Assembly: GCF_004352845.1 (NCBI RefSeq)
Contig: NZ_SJRX01000003.1
Location: 186,001 to 250,000, forward strand
Reading direction: 5' to 3'
Length of the DNA stretch: 64,000 nt
Source: Luteimonas terricola
GTDB taxonomy: Bacteria > Pseudomonadota > Gammaproteobacteria > Xanthomonadales > Xanthomonadaceae
Under the pieces are notes generated by a model. It was not told where the DNA came from and searched no databases. It worked only from the letters and a program-made list of their open reading frames with translations. The position numbers and the translations under genes were made by a program. Below, one piece after another: positions 8,912 to 17,085 of the stretch. Each line of letters opens with the position of its first letter. Positions within the stretch are counted from its first letter, which is position 1.

Positions 8912-9612
8912 ACAACCAGCCCCATGACCACATTGTCCGCAGCCACGACGAGGAGCGCGAGCGCCTGATCGACGAGATCCTGCGCATGGGCGAACTCTCC
9001 GTCGCCCAGCTCGAGGCCGCGCTCGACGTGGTCGAACGCCGCGACGACCGCGCGGCCGGGCACATCGTCGCCAACGACGAGGCGATCGACACGCTGGAGC
9101 GCGAGGTCAGCCACGACGTCATGAAGCTTTCGCTGCGCGGCCCGATGGCCCGGGACCTCCGCGAGATCCTGGCCGCCCTGCGCATCGTGTCCGACATCGA
9201 ACGCATCGGCGACTACGCGGCCAACATCGCCAAGCGCTCGATCGCGCTCAACAAGGCGCCGGCACTGCCGGTGGCCGGTGGCCTCGCCCATGTCGGGGCA
9301 TTGGCCGTGCGCCAGGTCCGGGACGTGCTGGTGGCCTACCGCAACCACGACGCGGAAGCCGCCCAGGCCGTGCGCGACCGCGACGCTGCGCTCGACGCCG
9401 AGTACACCCGCCTGTTCCGCGAACTCCTGACCTACATGATGGAGGATGCGCGCGCGATCACCGGCTGCACCCACCTGCTGTTCATGGCCAAGAACCTGGA
9501 ACGCATCGGCGACCACGCCACCAACATCGCCGAGAACATCTGGTTCACGGTGCGCGGCGAGGACAACCTGCCTCCACGCGAAAAGGCCGACGACACCAAC
9601 ACCACGGTCTGA
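8908..9612 (+). CDS. phoU: Phosphate signalling regulator PhoU
   Basis: PhoU links the Pst transporter to the PhoR/PhoB two-component system and keeps the Pho regulon off in high phosphate. 234 aa, made of two similar three-helix bundles. Each carries the metal-coordinating E/D-x-x-R-x-x-D style motif: [16 protein letters not shown] in the first half and [16 protein letters not shown] in the second. It starts within the pstB stop (ATGA). phoR/phoB are not in this window. Confidence 0.96.
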   Translation: MNNQPHDHIVRSHDEERERLIDEILRMGELSVAQLEAALDVVERRDDRAAGHIVANDEAIDTLEREVSHDVMKLSLRGPMARDLREILAALRIVSDIERIGDYAANIAKRSIALNKAPALPVAGGLAHVGALAVRQVRDVLVAYRNHDAEAAQAVRDRDAALDAEYTRLFRELLTYMMEDARAITGCTHLLFMAKNLERIGDHATNIAENIWFTVRGEDNLPPREKADDTNTTV

Positions 9613-9711
9613 GGCCCCCGCCCGCCCCGCCCGCCCCGTCGACACGGCGTGAACGGGGCTGCGGCATACTGGCGCCCCCGCGGCCTCCCGCCGCAGATGA
9701 GGAACGCCAGC

Positions 9712-10143
9712 ATGTCCAAGTCCCATGCCAAGCCCGTCGCCCTCGCCGTGGCCACCGCCCTGGGCGGTATCGCGCTTTCGGGCGCTGCCTTCGCGATGGC
9801 ACCCCTCGCCAGCGGCTACATGGTGTCTGCCCAGGAAGCCGGTGACCCCGCCGCGGCCACCAAGGATGCCGAGGGCCGCTGCGGCATGTCCCGCGTCGAC
9901 ACCGACGGCGATGGCCGCATATCGGCGGACGAGTTCAGCGCCGCCCATCCGGAGAAGGATCCTTCCTACTTCGCGGCCATGGACAGCAACGGCGACGGCT
10001 TCGTCGACAAGGACGAACACGACGCCCACCACGCGACGAAGAAGGCCACGTCCGAAGACAAGGACGCCGACAAGGCGGCGCAGGAGGGCAAGTGCGGTGA
10101 AGGCAAGTGCGGCGGCTCGGGCGCCTGCGGCGGCATTGCCTGA
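9712..10143 (+). CDS. hvfA: HvfA/bufferin-like RiPP precursor with two EF-hands and EGKCG motifs
   Basis: A 143-aa exported small protein. Residues 1-28 or 1-40 form an Ala-rich signal peptide. Then come two EF-hand loops, DTDGDGRISADEF (about 63-75) and DSNGDGFVDKDEH (about 91-103), and a low-complexity tail ending EGKCGEGKCGGSGACGG. Cysteines are at 57, 128, 133 and 139; Cys57 sits in a related EGRCG. In MNIO systems EGKCG-type cysteines are the residues modified by the DUF692 enzyme to make a metal (copper)-binding peptide. Next to it are the maturase and DUF2063 genes, which supports that reading. The start at 9712 has AGGA upstream; an earlier in-frame ATG at 9649 would spoil the signal peptide. 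Confidence 0.8.
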   Translation: MSKSHAKPVALAVATALGGIALSGAAFAMAPLASGYMVSAQEAGDPAAATKDAEGRCGMSRVDTDGDGRISADEFSAAHPEKDPSYFAAMDSNGDGFVDKDEHDAHHATKKATSEDKDADKAAQEGKCGEGKCGGSGACGGIA

Positions 10144-10158
10144 TCGCAGCTTGAACCG

Positions 10159-10180
10159 GCTGCGCGGCCGGCCGCGCAGC
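10159..10180. repeat. 22-bp perfect palindrome between precursor and maturase genes
   Basis: Two 11-base halves, GCTGCGCGGCC and GGCCGCGCAGC, are exact reverse complements with no spacer. In RNA this folds as a 9-bp stem with a CCGG loop. There is no T-run, so it is more likely an mRNA-stability or polarity element, or a protein-binding palindrome, than a terminator. Confidence 0.8.
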
Positions 10181-10188
10181 GCTTCGAC

Positions 10189-11052
10189 ATGACCGGCACC
10201 ACGCTTCATCCACGCGCGGCCGGCCTCGGGCTGCGCCGCGCCCTGCTGGCGGAGCTGCGCGCGGCGCCCCCGGGGAGCTTCGATTTCCTCGAAGCCGCGC
10301 CGGAGAACTGGATCGGCGTGGGTGGCGCGCCGGGCGAGGCCTTCGCCGAGCTCGCCGCGCGCCATCCCCTGGCCTGCCACGGCCTGTCGCTGTCGCTCGG
10401 CGGCCCCGCGCCGCTGGACGACACCTTCCTGCACAAGCTCCGCCGCTTCCTCGACGCCCACCGCGCACCGGTCTACAGCGAGCACCTGAGCGCCTGCGGC
10501 GACAGCCTGGGGCACCTCTACGACCTGCTGCCACTGCCGTTCAGCGATGAGGCGGTGCGGCACGTGTCCGCGCGTATCAGCCACGCCCAGGACATCCTGG
10601 GCCGGCGCATCGCGGTGGAGAACATCTCCTACTACGCATCCATCCCGCCCGCTCCGGGAACGCGGCCGCTGACCGAGCTCCAGTTCGTCAACGCGGTGCT
10701 CGAGGAAGCCGACTGCGACCTGCTGCTCGACGTGAACAACATCGTGGTCAACGCGACCAACCACGGCTATGACGCCCAGGACTTCCTGCAGGGACTGCCG
10801 GGCGCGCGCATCGCCTACATCCACGTCGCCGGCCATCGCGACGAGGCACCGGGCCTGAAGATCGACACCCACGGCGCCGCAGTGGCCGATCCGGTCTGGG
10901 CGCTGCTTGCCGAGGCCTATGCGCTGTTCGGCCCGCGACCGACGCTGCTTGAACGCGACTTCGACTTCCCACCGTTCGAGGAGCTGCTGGGCGAGCTCGA
11001 GGTGGTCCGCGACCACCTTGCCGAAGCACCGGCACGCAGCCGTGCCGCCTGA
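10189..11052 (+). CDS. hvfB: DUF692 / MNIO-type RiPP maturase (HvfB/BufB family)
   Basis: A multinuclear non-heme iron oxidase, the family that turns peptide cysteines into oxazolone/thioamide or thiooxazole groups. 287 aa with a TIM-barrel pattern and the conserved metal-site segments [10 protein letters not shown] (His64), [11 protein letters not shown] (Glu98-His99), AVENISYY (Glu144-Asn145), LLLDVNNI (Asp181, Asn183), YIHVAGH (His212, His216), KIDTHG (Asp226, His228) and LLERDFDFP (Glu255). All expected ligand types are present, so it should be active. The likely substrate is the EGKCG protein immediately upstream; the DUF2063 partner overlaps downstream. Confidence 0.93.
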   Translation: MTGTTLHPRAAGLGLRRALLAELRAAPPGSFDFLEAAPENWIGVGGAPGEAFAELAARHPLACHGLSLSLGGPAPLDDTFLHKLRRFLDAHRAPVYSEHLSACGDSLGHLYDLLPLPFSDEAVRHVSARISHAQDILGRRIAVENISYYASIPPAPGTRPLTELQFVNAVLEEADCDLLLDVNNIVVNATNHGYDAQDFLQGLPGARIAYIHVAGHRDEAPGLKIDTHGAAVADPVWALLAEAYALFGPRPTLLERDFDFPPFEELLGELEVVRDHLAEAPARSRAA

Positions 11053-11893
11053 ATTGCCCGGATCGCCGGACCCGGGCGTGGGCGGCCCGGCACCCGCGCC
11101 CACATTCGCGCCTGGCGGACTCGCGGCCGGTGAAGCGCTGCGCGCCCAGCAGGACGCTTTCACCGCCCACATCCGCGATCCGGCGCGCCATCCGCCGCCG
11201 CCGGGCGTCGACCCGCGCCGGATGCAGGTCTACCGCGAGTTGTTCTTCAACAACGTCTCGCGCCTGCTGGCCGGCAATTTCCCGGTGATCCGGCGCATCC
11301 GCGGCGAAGCCTGGCCGGCGCTGGTGCGTGACTTCTACCGCGACCACGGCTGCCGCACGCCGCTGTTTCCGGAGCTGCCGCGCGAATTCCTGCGCTGGCT
11401 GGAGGACAGCGGCGGTCGCGAGCCCTGGCTTCCGGAGCTGGCGCACTATGAATGGATCGAGCTGGCGCTGCAGGTCAGCGAAGCGCGCGTGGACGACGTC
11501 GCGCACGATCCGCTGGACGCCACGGCCACCGATGTCGCGGCCTCGCTCCTCGCCGGCCGCCCCCTGCTCTCGCCGCTGGCCTGGCCCCTGGCCTATGCCT
11601 GGCCGGTGCACCGCATCGGCCCGGACTGCCTGCCCGACGCGCTGCCGCCCTCGCCCACGCTGCTCCTCCTGCATCGCGGGGACGATGGCCGCGTGCGCTT
11701 CCTCGCGCCCAGCCCCCTGGCCTGGCGCCTGCTGCAGCGCCTCGACGAGGCGCCTGAGCTCAGCGGCCAGGCGCAGCTCGAGGCGCTTGCGGCCGAGGCG
11801 GGGGCTGCCGCAGACGCGGACTTCGTGAAGCAGGGGGTGGCCATGCTGCTGCGCTGGCACGGCGAAGGCATCGTTCCCGGCGTGCGCCGCTGA
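11042..11893 (+). CDS. hvfC: DUF2063 RiPP maturation partner (HvfC/BufC family)
   Basis: DUF2063 proteins pair with DUF692 maturases and are thought to recognise or present the precursor peptide. The frame holds the family N-terminal domain ([20 protein letters not shown], then [19 protein letters not shown]) and a C-terminal domain ending near RWHGEGIV. No ATG fits: the GTG at 11042 is chosen, giving 283 aa and an 11-bp overlap with the maturase stop. The open frame extends further upstream inside the DUF692 gene but without family similarity. Confidence 0.88.
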   Translation: MPPELPGSPDPGVGGPAPAPTFAPGGLAAGEALRAQQDAFTAHIRDPARHPPPPGVDPRRMQVYRELFFNNVSRLLAGNFPVIRRIRGEAWPALVRDFYRDHGCRTPLFPELPREFLRWLEDSGGREPWLPELAHYEWIELALQVSEARVDDVAHDPLDATATDVAASLLAGRPLLSPLAWPLAYAWPVHRIGPDCLPDALPPSPTLLLLHRGDDGRVRFLAPSPLAWRLLQRLDEAPELSGQAQLEALAAEAGAAADADFVKQGVAMLLRWHGEGIVPGVRR

Positions 11894-11913
11894 GGCCACG
11901 CGCCGCGCTCGGC

Positions 11914-11919
11914 TAGACT
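11914..11919 (+). promoter_or_regulatory. Candidate -10 element (TAGACT) of rnt
   Basis: TAGACT lies 8 bases before the rnt GTG at 11927, so a start at normal spacing would fall on or next to the start codon and produce a leaderless mRNA. No -35 consensus is obvious. Confidence 0.45.
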
Positions 11920-11926
11920 AGCGCCG

Positions 11927-12670
11927 GTGACTACCCCGACCCCGCCCCAGGCCACCGCGGCCGCTCCCGCCTTCGCCCCCATGTCCACCCGCTTCCGCGG
12001 CTACCTGCCGGTGGTGGTCGACGTGGAGACCGGAGGCTTCGACTGGAACCGCCACGCCCTGCTCGAGATCGCGGTCCTGCCGATCGATCTGGACGACGCC
12101 GGGCGCTACATCCCGGGCGAAGGCGCCAGCGCACACCTGATCCCGGCCCCGGGCACCGAGATCGATCCGAAGTCGCTGCAGATCACGGGCATCGACCTCG
12201 ATCACCCGTTCCGCTTCGCCAAGCCCGAACGCGACGCGCTGGACCATGTGTTCGCGGCGGTACGCACCGCCGTTCGCAAGCACGGGTGCCAGCGCGCGAT
12301 CCTGGTCGGGCACAACGCCCATTTCGACCTCAACTTCGTCAACGCCGCGGTCGCGCGCACGCAGCACAAGCGCAACCCCTTCCATCCCTTCAGCGTGTTC
12401 GACACGGTGACCATGGCCGGCCTGGCCTACGGGCAGACGGTGCTTGCACGCGCGGTGCAGGCGGCGGGCATGGAATGGAACAGCGACGAAGCGCATTCCG
12501 CGGTCTACGACACCGAGCGCACGGCGCAGCTGTTCTGCACGATCGCCAACGGCTGGGGGCGGCATGCGGCATCGGCACCCGGCGCAGCGGCCACCACCGG
12601 GCATGGATCGGATGACAACGCCGCGCCCGGCGCGGCCGACGATGGCCCTCGGGGCACGCTCCCGGCCTAG
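11927..12670 (+). CDS. rnt: Ribonuclease T
   Basis: RNase T is a DEDDh 3'-5' exonuclease that trims the 3' ends of tRNA and other stable RNAs. Exo [21 protein letters not shown], Exo [13 protein letters not shown] and Exo [17 protein letters not shown] give the catalytic D, E, D, H, D set. The start is ambiguous: GTG 11927 (247 aa) or ATG 11981 (229 aa). The GTG gives an N-terminal Pro/Ala extension. The C terminus has about 40 extra low-complexity Ala/Gly residues beyond the usual domain. Confidence 0.93.
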   Translation: MTTPTPPQATAAAPAFAPMSTRFRGYLPVVVDVETGGFDWNRHALLEIAVLPIDLDDAGRYIPGEGASAHLIPAPGTEIDPKSLQITGIDLDHPFRFAKPERDALDHVFAAVRTAVRKHGCQRAILVGHNAHFDLNFVNAAVARTQHKRNPFHPFSVFDTVTMAGLAYGQTVLARAVQAAGMEWNSDEAHSAVYDTERTAQLFCTIANGWGRHAASAPGAAATTGHGSDDNAAPGAADDGPRGTLPA

Positions 12671-12785
12671 CAGGCGGCCCAGGGTCTACAGCGCTGGCGC
12701 AGGGCTTCGGACAGGCACACGCCCGCAGGACTGTGGCCGCGGGATCAGGCGCAGCTTGCGTTCAAGCCATGCCTGTTATCTTCGG

Positions 12786-13373
12786 ATGATGAACATACGC
12801 ACTCGCTGTGGCCGCTTCACTGCGGCTTCGATCATGCTGCTGCCGCTGCTGCTCTCGCCCGCCATCGCGTCGGCGTCCGGAGACGCGACGGCGCTCGACC
12901 TCGACCTTCCCCGGTCGCCATTGTTCACCAGTGCCGCGCCGTTCGATGCGCCGGGAGTGCCCGACACCGATTACGAGCGGGTCCTGCGCGAGCGCGAACT
13001 GGCGCGCCGCGGTGACGTCGCGGCGGCGTCGAGTTGCCCCCCGGCGGCGGACGGCAGCGAACGCGGCGTCACCGGCAGCTTCACTACCGGCATCGGCCAC
13101 TCCTCGCGCGGCGGCAACAGCCACTGGAACGCGGCGGACATCAACCTGTGCAAGGAATACGTCAGCAACGCCGGCAACGTGAATACGATGAACATGCGCA
13201 TCCATGTCGGACAGTACGACGGCCCCGGCTATTTCCATGGTCCCGGCAGCGGCTACGGCCGTGGCTACTACGGCCCCGGCCCGCATGGGGTCCACGGCAT
13301 CATCGGCGGCCGGTGGAACATGGCCCCGTCCCGTGACGAATCGTGGAGCGAAGGCCGCCGTCCCTGGCGGTGA
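12786..13373 (+). CDS. Secreted Gly/Tyr-rich hypothetical protein
   Basis: Not recognised. 195 aa with a Sec signal peptide (about residues 1-32, hydrophobic core MLLPLLLSPAIASA). Two cysteines could form a disulphide (SSCPPAADG and INLCKEYV). The C-terminal third is rich in Gly, Tyr, His and Pro (PGYFHGPGSGYGRGYYGPGP). The start is the first of a double ATG at 12786/12789 and matches the signal peptide. It is monocistronic and convergent with rlmB, whose stop is 12 bp away. Likely periplasmic or surface-exposed; function unknown. Confidence 0.7.
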   Translation: MMNIRTRCGRFTAASIMLLPLLLSPAIASASGDATALDLDLPRSPLFTSAAPFDAPGVPDTDYERVLRERELARRGDVAAASSCPPAADGSERGVTGSFTTGIGHSSRGGNSHWNAADINLCKEYVSNAGNVNTMNMRIHVGQYDGPGYFHGPGSGYGRGYYGPGPHGVHGIIGGRWNMAPSRDESWSEGRRPWR

Positions 13374-13385
13374 TTTCGTGCCGTA

Positions 13386-14147
13386 TCAACCGAGCCGCTG
13401 CCGCACAACCTCGAACAGGCACACGCCCGCGGCCACCGACACGTTCAGGCTCTCGACGCCGGATTCGCCGGCACCCGGCATCGGCAGCGCGACCAGCTGG
13501 TCGCAGTGCTCGCGCGTGAGCCGGCGCAGGCCCTCGCCCTCGCCGCCCAATACCAGGGCGACGTTGCCGCGCAGGTCGACGCCGTACAGCGACGCGTCCG
13601 ACTCTCCGTCCAGGCCGTAGATCCACACGCCCTGCTTCTGCAGCTCGCGCAGGCTGCGCGAAAGATTGGTCACCCGCACCACGGGAATCGCGTCCGCGGC
13701 ACCCGCCGAGGTCTTGCGCACCGTGGCGTTGACCTGCACCGCCTTGTCCTTGGGGATCACCACCGCGGTCACGCCCGCGGCGGCCGCGCTGCGCAGGCAG
13801 GCGCCCAGGTTGTGCGGGTCCTGCACGCCGTCGAGCACCAGCAGCAGGGCGCGGCCTTCCGCAGCCTCGACCAGGCCCGGCAGGTCGTCCTCGTCGTGGG
13901 TCTTCACCGCCGCGTAGCGGGCGACCGCGCCCTGGTGGCGCAGGCCACCGGCGACGCCGTCCAGCGCCTGCTGCGCGACCCGACGCACGTCGATGCCGCG
14001 GCGCCGCGCCTCCTCCTCGATCGTGCCGATGCGCGGGTTCTTCGCGCCCGCCTCCAGCAGCACTTCGCGCACGTTGTCGGCGTCGTGTTCCACGGCCGAG
14101 GCGACGGCGTTGATGCCGACGATCCACTGGTTCTGCTTGTTGCCCAT
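13386..14147 (-). CDS. rlmB: 23S rRNA (guanosine-2'-O)-methyltransferase RlmB
   Basis: SPOUT-class enzyme that methylates the ribose of G2251 in 23S rRNA. 253 aa: an N-terminal substrate-binding domain (IVGINAVASAVEHDADNV) and a C-terminal trefoil-knot domain with motif 1 LDGVQDPHNLGACLRSA, motif 2 VALVLGGEGEGLRRL and motif 3 LPMPGAGESGVESLNVSVAA, whose Glu, Asn and Ser residues are the family signature. It follows rnr by 13 bp in the same operon. Confidence 0.96.
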   Translation of the reverse strand: MGNKQNQWIVGINAVASAVEHDADNVREVLLEAGAKNPRIGTIEEEARRRGIDVRRVAQQALDGVAGGLRHQGAVARYAAVKTHDEDDLPGLVEAAEGRALLLVLDGVQDPHNLGACLRSAAAAGVTAVVIPKDKAVQVNATVRKTSAGAADAIPVVRVTNLSRSLRELQKQGVWIYGLDGESDASLYGVDLRGNVALVLGGEGEGLRRLTREHCDQLVALPMPGAGESGVESLNVSVAAGVCLFEVVRQRLG

Positions 14148-14160
14148 CTGGCCCTGGTCC

Positions 14161-16731
14161 TCAGTACTTCTTCTTGGAGCGCTTCGCCGGCTGTCCGCGC
14201 GGCGCAGGGGGATTCGGCTCCCCCTTCTGCCGCTGGCCTTCCTCGACGAGGCGGAAGTCGATCTTCAGGTCTTCCACGCTCGCCTTGAGCACCACGATGC
14301 GCACGCGGTCGCCGAGCCGGTATTCGCGCTCCGAGCGCTGGCCGGTGAGGGTCTTGCGGATCGGGTCGAAGTGGTAGAAATCGTTGGGCAGCTGGGTCAC
14401 GTGCACCAGGCCGTTGACCTTGGACTCGTCGAGCTCGATGAACAGGCCGAAGCTGGTCACCCCGCTGACCACGCCGTCGAACTCGCGGCCCACGTGCTCT
14501 TCCATCCACGCCGCGCGGTAGCGCTCGTCGACCTCGCGCTGGGCCTCGTCTGCACGGCGCGAGCGCTCCGAACACTGCAGCGACAGCGTCGCCATCTGGT
14601 GCGCCGTGTACTTGTACTGCGCCGCGCTGCCACCGATGAGCGCGTGCTTGATCGCGCGGTGCACCAGCAGGTCGGCATAGCGGCGGATCGGCGAGGTGAA
14701 GTGGGCGTAGGCCTCCAGCGCCAGGCCGAAGTGGCCGATGTTGTCGGGCGAGTACACCGCCAGCGACTGGCTGCGCAGCAGCACCGACTCCAGCAGCGCC
14801 GCGTCCGGGCGCTCGCGCACGGTCTCGAGCAGCTTGCGGAAATCGCGCGGGCGCACCTTCGCCCAGGTCGGCAGGCGCAGCTGGAACTCCTTCAGGAACT
14901 CCAGCAGGTCGGCGTACTTGCCCTCCGGCGGGCGGTCATGGTCGCGGAACGGCGCCGGGATCGCGGACGCGAGCAGTGCGTGCGCGGCGGCGACGTTGGC
15001 CGAGATCATGCACTCCTCGATCAGCTTGTGGGCATCGTTGCGCTGGATCATGCCGGCCTGCGTGACCTCGCCCTGCGGGCCGAGCACGAAGCGCACCTCG
15101 GAAGTCTCGAAGTCGATCGCGCCGCGCTGCTGGCGCGCCTTCTCGAGCACCTTGAACAGCTGGTGCAACTGCAGGACCTGCGGCATCTGCGCGCCGATGA
15201 AGGCCTGCGCGGCGTCGCGGTCGGCATCGGGGACGCCATCGCCCACGGCGTTCCAGACCTGGTTGTAGGTCAGCCGCGCATGCGAATGCATCACCGCCTC
15301 GTGGAAGGAGTACGAGACCACGTTGCCGCGGCGATCAACCTGCATGTCGCAGGCGAAGCACAGGCGATCGACCTTCGGCTTCAGCGAGCAGATGCCGTTG
15401 GACAGCGTCTCCGGCAGCATCGGCACGACGTAGCCCGGGAAGTACACCGAGGTCGCGCGCTTCTGCGCTTCCACGTCCAGCGGCTCGTCCGGGCGGACGT
15501 AATGCGCGACGTCGGCGATCGCCACGATCAAACGGAAGCCGTCGCGGTTGGGCTCGCAGTACACCGCGTCGTCGAAGTCCTTGGCATCCTCGCCGTCGAT
15601 GGTGACCAGGGCGAGCTTGCGCAGGTCCAGCCGACCCTGCACCTCGCGGGCCTCGACGTCGACCGGAACCGCGGAGGCGGCGTCCAGCACTTCTGCGGGA
15701 AACTCATGCGGGATGTCGTGGCCGTGGATCGCGGCCTCGACCGCGATCGAAGCGGTCAGCCTGTCGCCCAGCACCGCCAGCACGCGCCCGATCGGCGGCC
15801 GGTGGTTGTCCGGCGGCGCGACGATCTCGCACACCACCAGTTGGCCATCGCGTGCGTCCTGGCGCGCATCGGTCGGGATCTGCACGTTGCGCTGGATGCG
15901 GCGGTCGTCGGGAACCACGAAGCTGATCCCGGACTCGATCGCGAAGCGTCCGATCAGGCGGCTGACGCGGCGTTCGAGCACCTCCACGATCACGCCTTCG
16001 CGGCGGCCGCGGCGATCGACGCCGGTCACGCTGCCGAGCACGCGGTCGCCGTGCATGACCTTGCGCATCTCGAAGGGCGGCAGGAACAGGTCGTCGCCGA
16101 CGCCGTTCTCCGGGCGCAGGAAGCCGAAGCCCTCGGGGTTGGCGATCACCGTGCCGGGAATCAGGTCGGCCTTCGCAGCGGGAACGAAGCCGCTGCGGCG
16201 GTTCTTCAGGATCTGGCCGTCGCGGACCATCGCCGCCAGGCGCTTGTCCAGCGCAATCGCGCGCTCGGGCTCGGCCAGGCCGAGGACCTGCTGCAGGGCT
16301 TCGGCGTCCAGCGGACCATCGGCGTCGGTGAGCACCTGCAGGATGGCTTCGCGGCTGGGAATGGGATTCTCGTAGCGGCCGGCCTCGCGCGCGGCCTGCG
16401 GATCCTCCACGCCGGCGCCGCCGCGCTTGCGCTTGGCAGTGCCGGGGCGCGCCGGCGTCGTCTTCTCGCCGGCAGGTGTCGCAGGAGCCGCCCCGCCTGC
16501 GGAGGTTGCCTCCGGACCGCGCGGCTTCATCGCCCGCAGCAGGCCGGGATCGGGCATCCATGCAGGCAGCGCGCCGGCCTTGGCCTTGCCCGCCGCGGGC
16601 GTGCGCTTGGCCGCGGCTTTCGCCGGTGCGGTGTCGCCCTTCGCACCCTTGCCGGATGCACCCTTGTCCGTCCCTGGCTTTGCAGGGGTCTTGCCGCGGC
16701 CTGCGCCGCGCTTGTCGGTGGTTTTTGTCAT
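14161..16731 (-). CDS. rnr: Ribonuclease R
   Basis: Processive 3'-5' exoribonuclease that degrades structured RNA and aids quality control of rRNA and tmRNA-tagged messages. Order: Lys/Ala-rich N-terminal extension (about 90 residues), winged-helix segment, two cold-shock domains (GFGFLRPENGVGDDLFLPP), RNB catalytic domain with the acidic cluster GEDAKDFDDAVY, and a C-terminal S1 domain (FDGVVSGVTSFGLFIELDES) with a basic tail ending KRSKKKY. The ATG at 16731 is chosen; the open frame continues upstream through the antisense of tRNA-Leu, which cannot be coding. 856 aa, slightly long because of the extension. Confidence 0.96.
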   Translation of the reverse strand: MTKTTDKRGAGRGKTPAKPGTDKGASGKGAKGDTAPAKAAAKRTPAAGKAKAGALPAWMPDPGLLRAMKPRGPEATSAGGAAPATPAGEKTTPARPGTAKRKRGGAGVEDPQAAREAGRYENPIPSREAILQVLTDADGPLDAEALQQVLGLAEPERAIALDKRLAAMVRDGQILKNRRSGFVPAAKADLIPGTVIANPEGFGFLRPENGVGDDLFLPPFEMRKVMHGDRVLGSVTGVDRRGRREGVIVEVLERRVSRLIGRFAIESGISFVVPDDRRIQRNVQIPTDARQDARDGQLVVCEIVAPPDNHRPPIGRVLAVLGDRLTASIAVEAAIHGHDIPHEFPAEVLDAASAVPVDVEAREVQGRLDLRKLALVTIDGEDAKDFDDAVYCEPNRDGFRLIVAIADVAHYVRPDEPLDVEAQKRATSVYFPGYVVPMLPETLSNGICSLKPKVDRLCFACDMQVDRRGNVVSYSFHEAVMHSHARLTYNQVWNAVGDGVPDADRDAAQAFIGAQMPQVLQLHQLFKVLEKARQQRGAIDFETSEVRFVLGPQGEVTQAGMIQRNDAHKLIEECMISANVAAAHALLASAIPAPFRDHDRPPEGKYADLLEFLKEFQLRLPTWAKVRPRDFRKLLETVRERPDAALLESVLLRSQSLAVYSPDNIGHFGLALEAYAHFTSPIRRYADLLVHRAIKHALIGGSAAQYKYTAHQMATLSLQCSERSRRADEAQREVDERYRAAWMEEHVGREFDGVVSGVTSFGLFIELDESKVNGLVHVTQLPNDFYHFDPIRKTLTGQRSEREYRLGDRVRIVVLKASVEDLKIDFRLVEEGQRQKGEPNPPAPRGQPAKRSKKKY

Positions 16732-16778
16732 CCAGCGATTGTACGCGCGCGCCGTCGATGCTCCGTGGGTGTCAACCG

Positions 16779-16809
16779 TTGACAGCGCTGCCGCCGCATT
16801 GCACCATAC
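16779..16809 (+). promoter_or_regulatory. Promoter of tRNA-Leu
   Basis: A consensus TTGACA at 16779-16784 is followed after about 19 bp by CCATAC (16804-16809), 10 bp before the tRNA 5' end, with a GC-rich stretch typical of stringently controlled stable-RNA promoters between. It overlaps the 5' flank of rnr on the other strand. Confidence 0.6.
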
Positions 16810-16819
16810 GCGCCCACCT

Positions 16820-16906
16820 GCCCAGGTGGCGGAATTGGTAGACGCACTAGCTTCAGGTGCTAGCGGGGGCAACTCCGTGGAGGTTCGAGTCCTCTTCTGG
16901 GCACCA
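16820..16906 (+). tRNA. tRNA-Leu (anticodon CAG)
   Basis: 87 nt including an encoded CCA. Acceptor strands GCCCAGG and TCTGGGC pair (one G-T). The D-arm GGCGGAATTGGTAGAC, the anticodon arm CTAGC-TTCAGGT-GCTAG with CAG in the middle of the loop, a long class II variable arm and the T-loop GGTTCGAGTCC are all present. It decodes CUG, the main Leu codon in this GC-rich genome. Its 3' end is the left attachment site of the island that follows. Confidence 0.95.
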
Positions 16907-16920
16907 CATCGAGGTTTCAG
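16890..16920. repeat. Left attachment-site repeat (attL) of the tRNA-Leu island
   Basis: This stretch, the last 17 nt of tRNA-Leu plus 14 nt of flank, recurs in degenerate form at 22761-22790. TCCTCTTCTGG, CACCA and AGGTTTCAG are shared; there is one base missing in the acceptor stem and changes in the middle. This is the expected footprint of tyrosine-integrase insertion at a tRNA 3' end. Confidence 0.7.
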
Positions 16921-16954
16921 GGCGTAGCCCAAGCGACCGCAAGTGGACAGAAAG

Positions 16955-16976
16955 GCCCGCAAACGCGGGCTTTTTT
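16955..16976 (+). terminator. Terminator downstream of tRNA-Leu
   Basis: GCCCGC-AAAC-GCGGGC followed by TTTTTT. Classic intrinsic terminator, about 50 bp past the tRNA 3' end and before the integrase promoter. A similar terminator occupies the equivalent position at the right end of the island (22824-22845). Confidence 0.9.
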
Positions 16977-17020
16977 GTGCCTGACTGTTTCATAAGGTCG
17001 CCCACCATCCCGCACCACGT

Positions 17021-17081
17021 GGGGGTATCACTGGGGGTATCGGCCGCGGCGTGCTAGTCTGTCCCCAATATAGGGGGTATC
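17021..17081 (+). repeat. Three GGGGGTATC direct repeats before the integrase
   Basis: Copies at 17021-17029, 17033-17041 and 17073-17081, the last ending a few bases before the integrase ATG. The first two are embedded in GGTATCACTGGG (17024-17035), which recurs exactly at 22793-22804 beside the right attachment site. They are candidate integrase arm-type sites or an autoregulatory operator. Confidence 0.6.
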
Positions 17082-17085
17082 AGAC

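Noticed and set aside
9649-9711. Upstream ATG for the RiPP precursor
   Set aside because: Adds 21 residues before the signal peptide and lacks a better ribosome site than the one at 9712.
10159-10180. The palindrome as an intrinsic terminator
   Set aside because: No T-run follows on either strand and the downstream genes need readthrough.
8887-11172. A 761-codon minus-strand open frame opposite phoU and the RiPP genes
   Set aside because: The plus strand carries recognised families (PhoU, DUF692, DUF2063) throughout.
13993-16782. A 929-codon plus-strand open frame opposite rnr
   Set aside because: Exact antisense of the well-supported RNase R gene; no family sequences and typical shadow composition.
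17021-17081. The GGGGGTATC repeats as a CRISPR-like array
   Set aside because: Only three 9-bp units with unequal spacing and no cas gene; better explained as integrase or operator sites.
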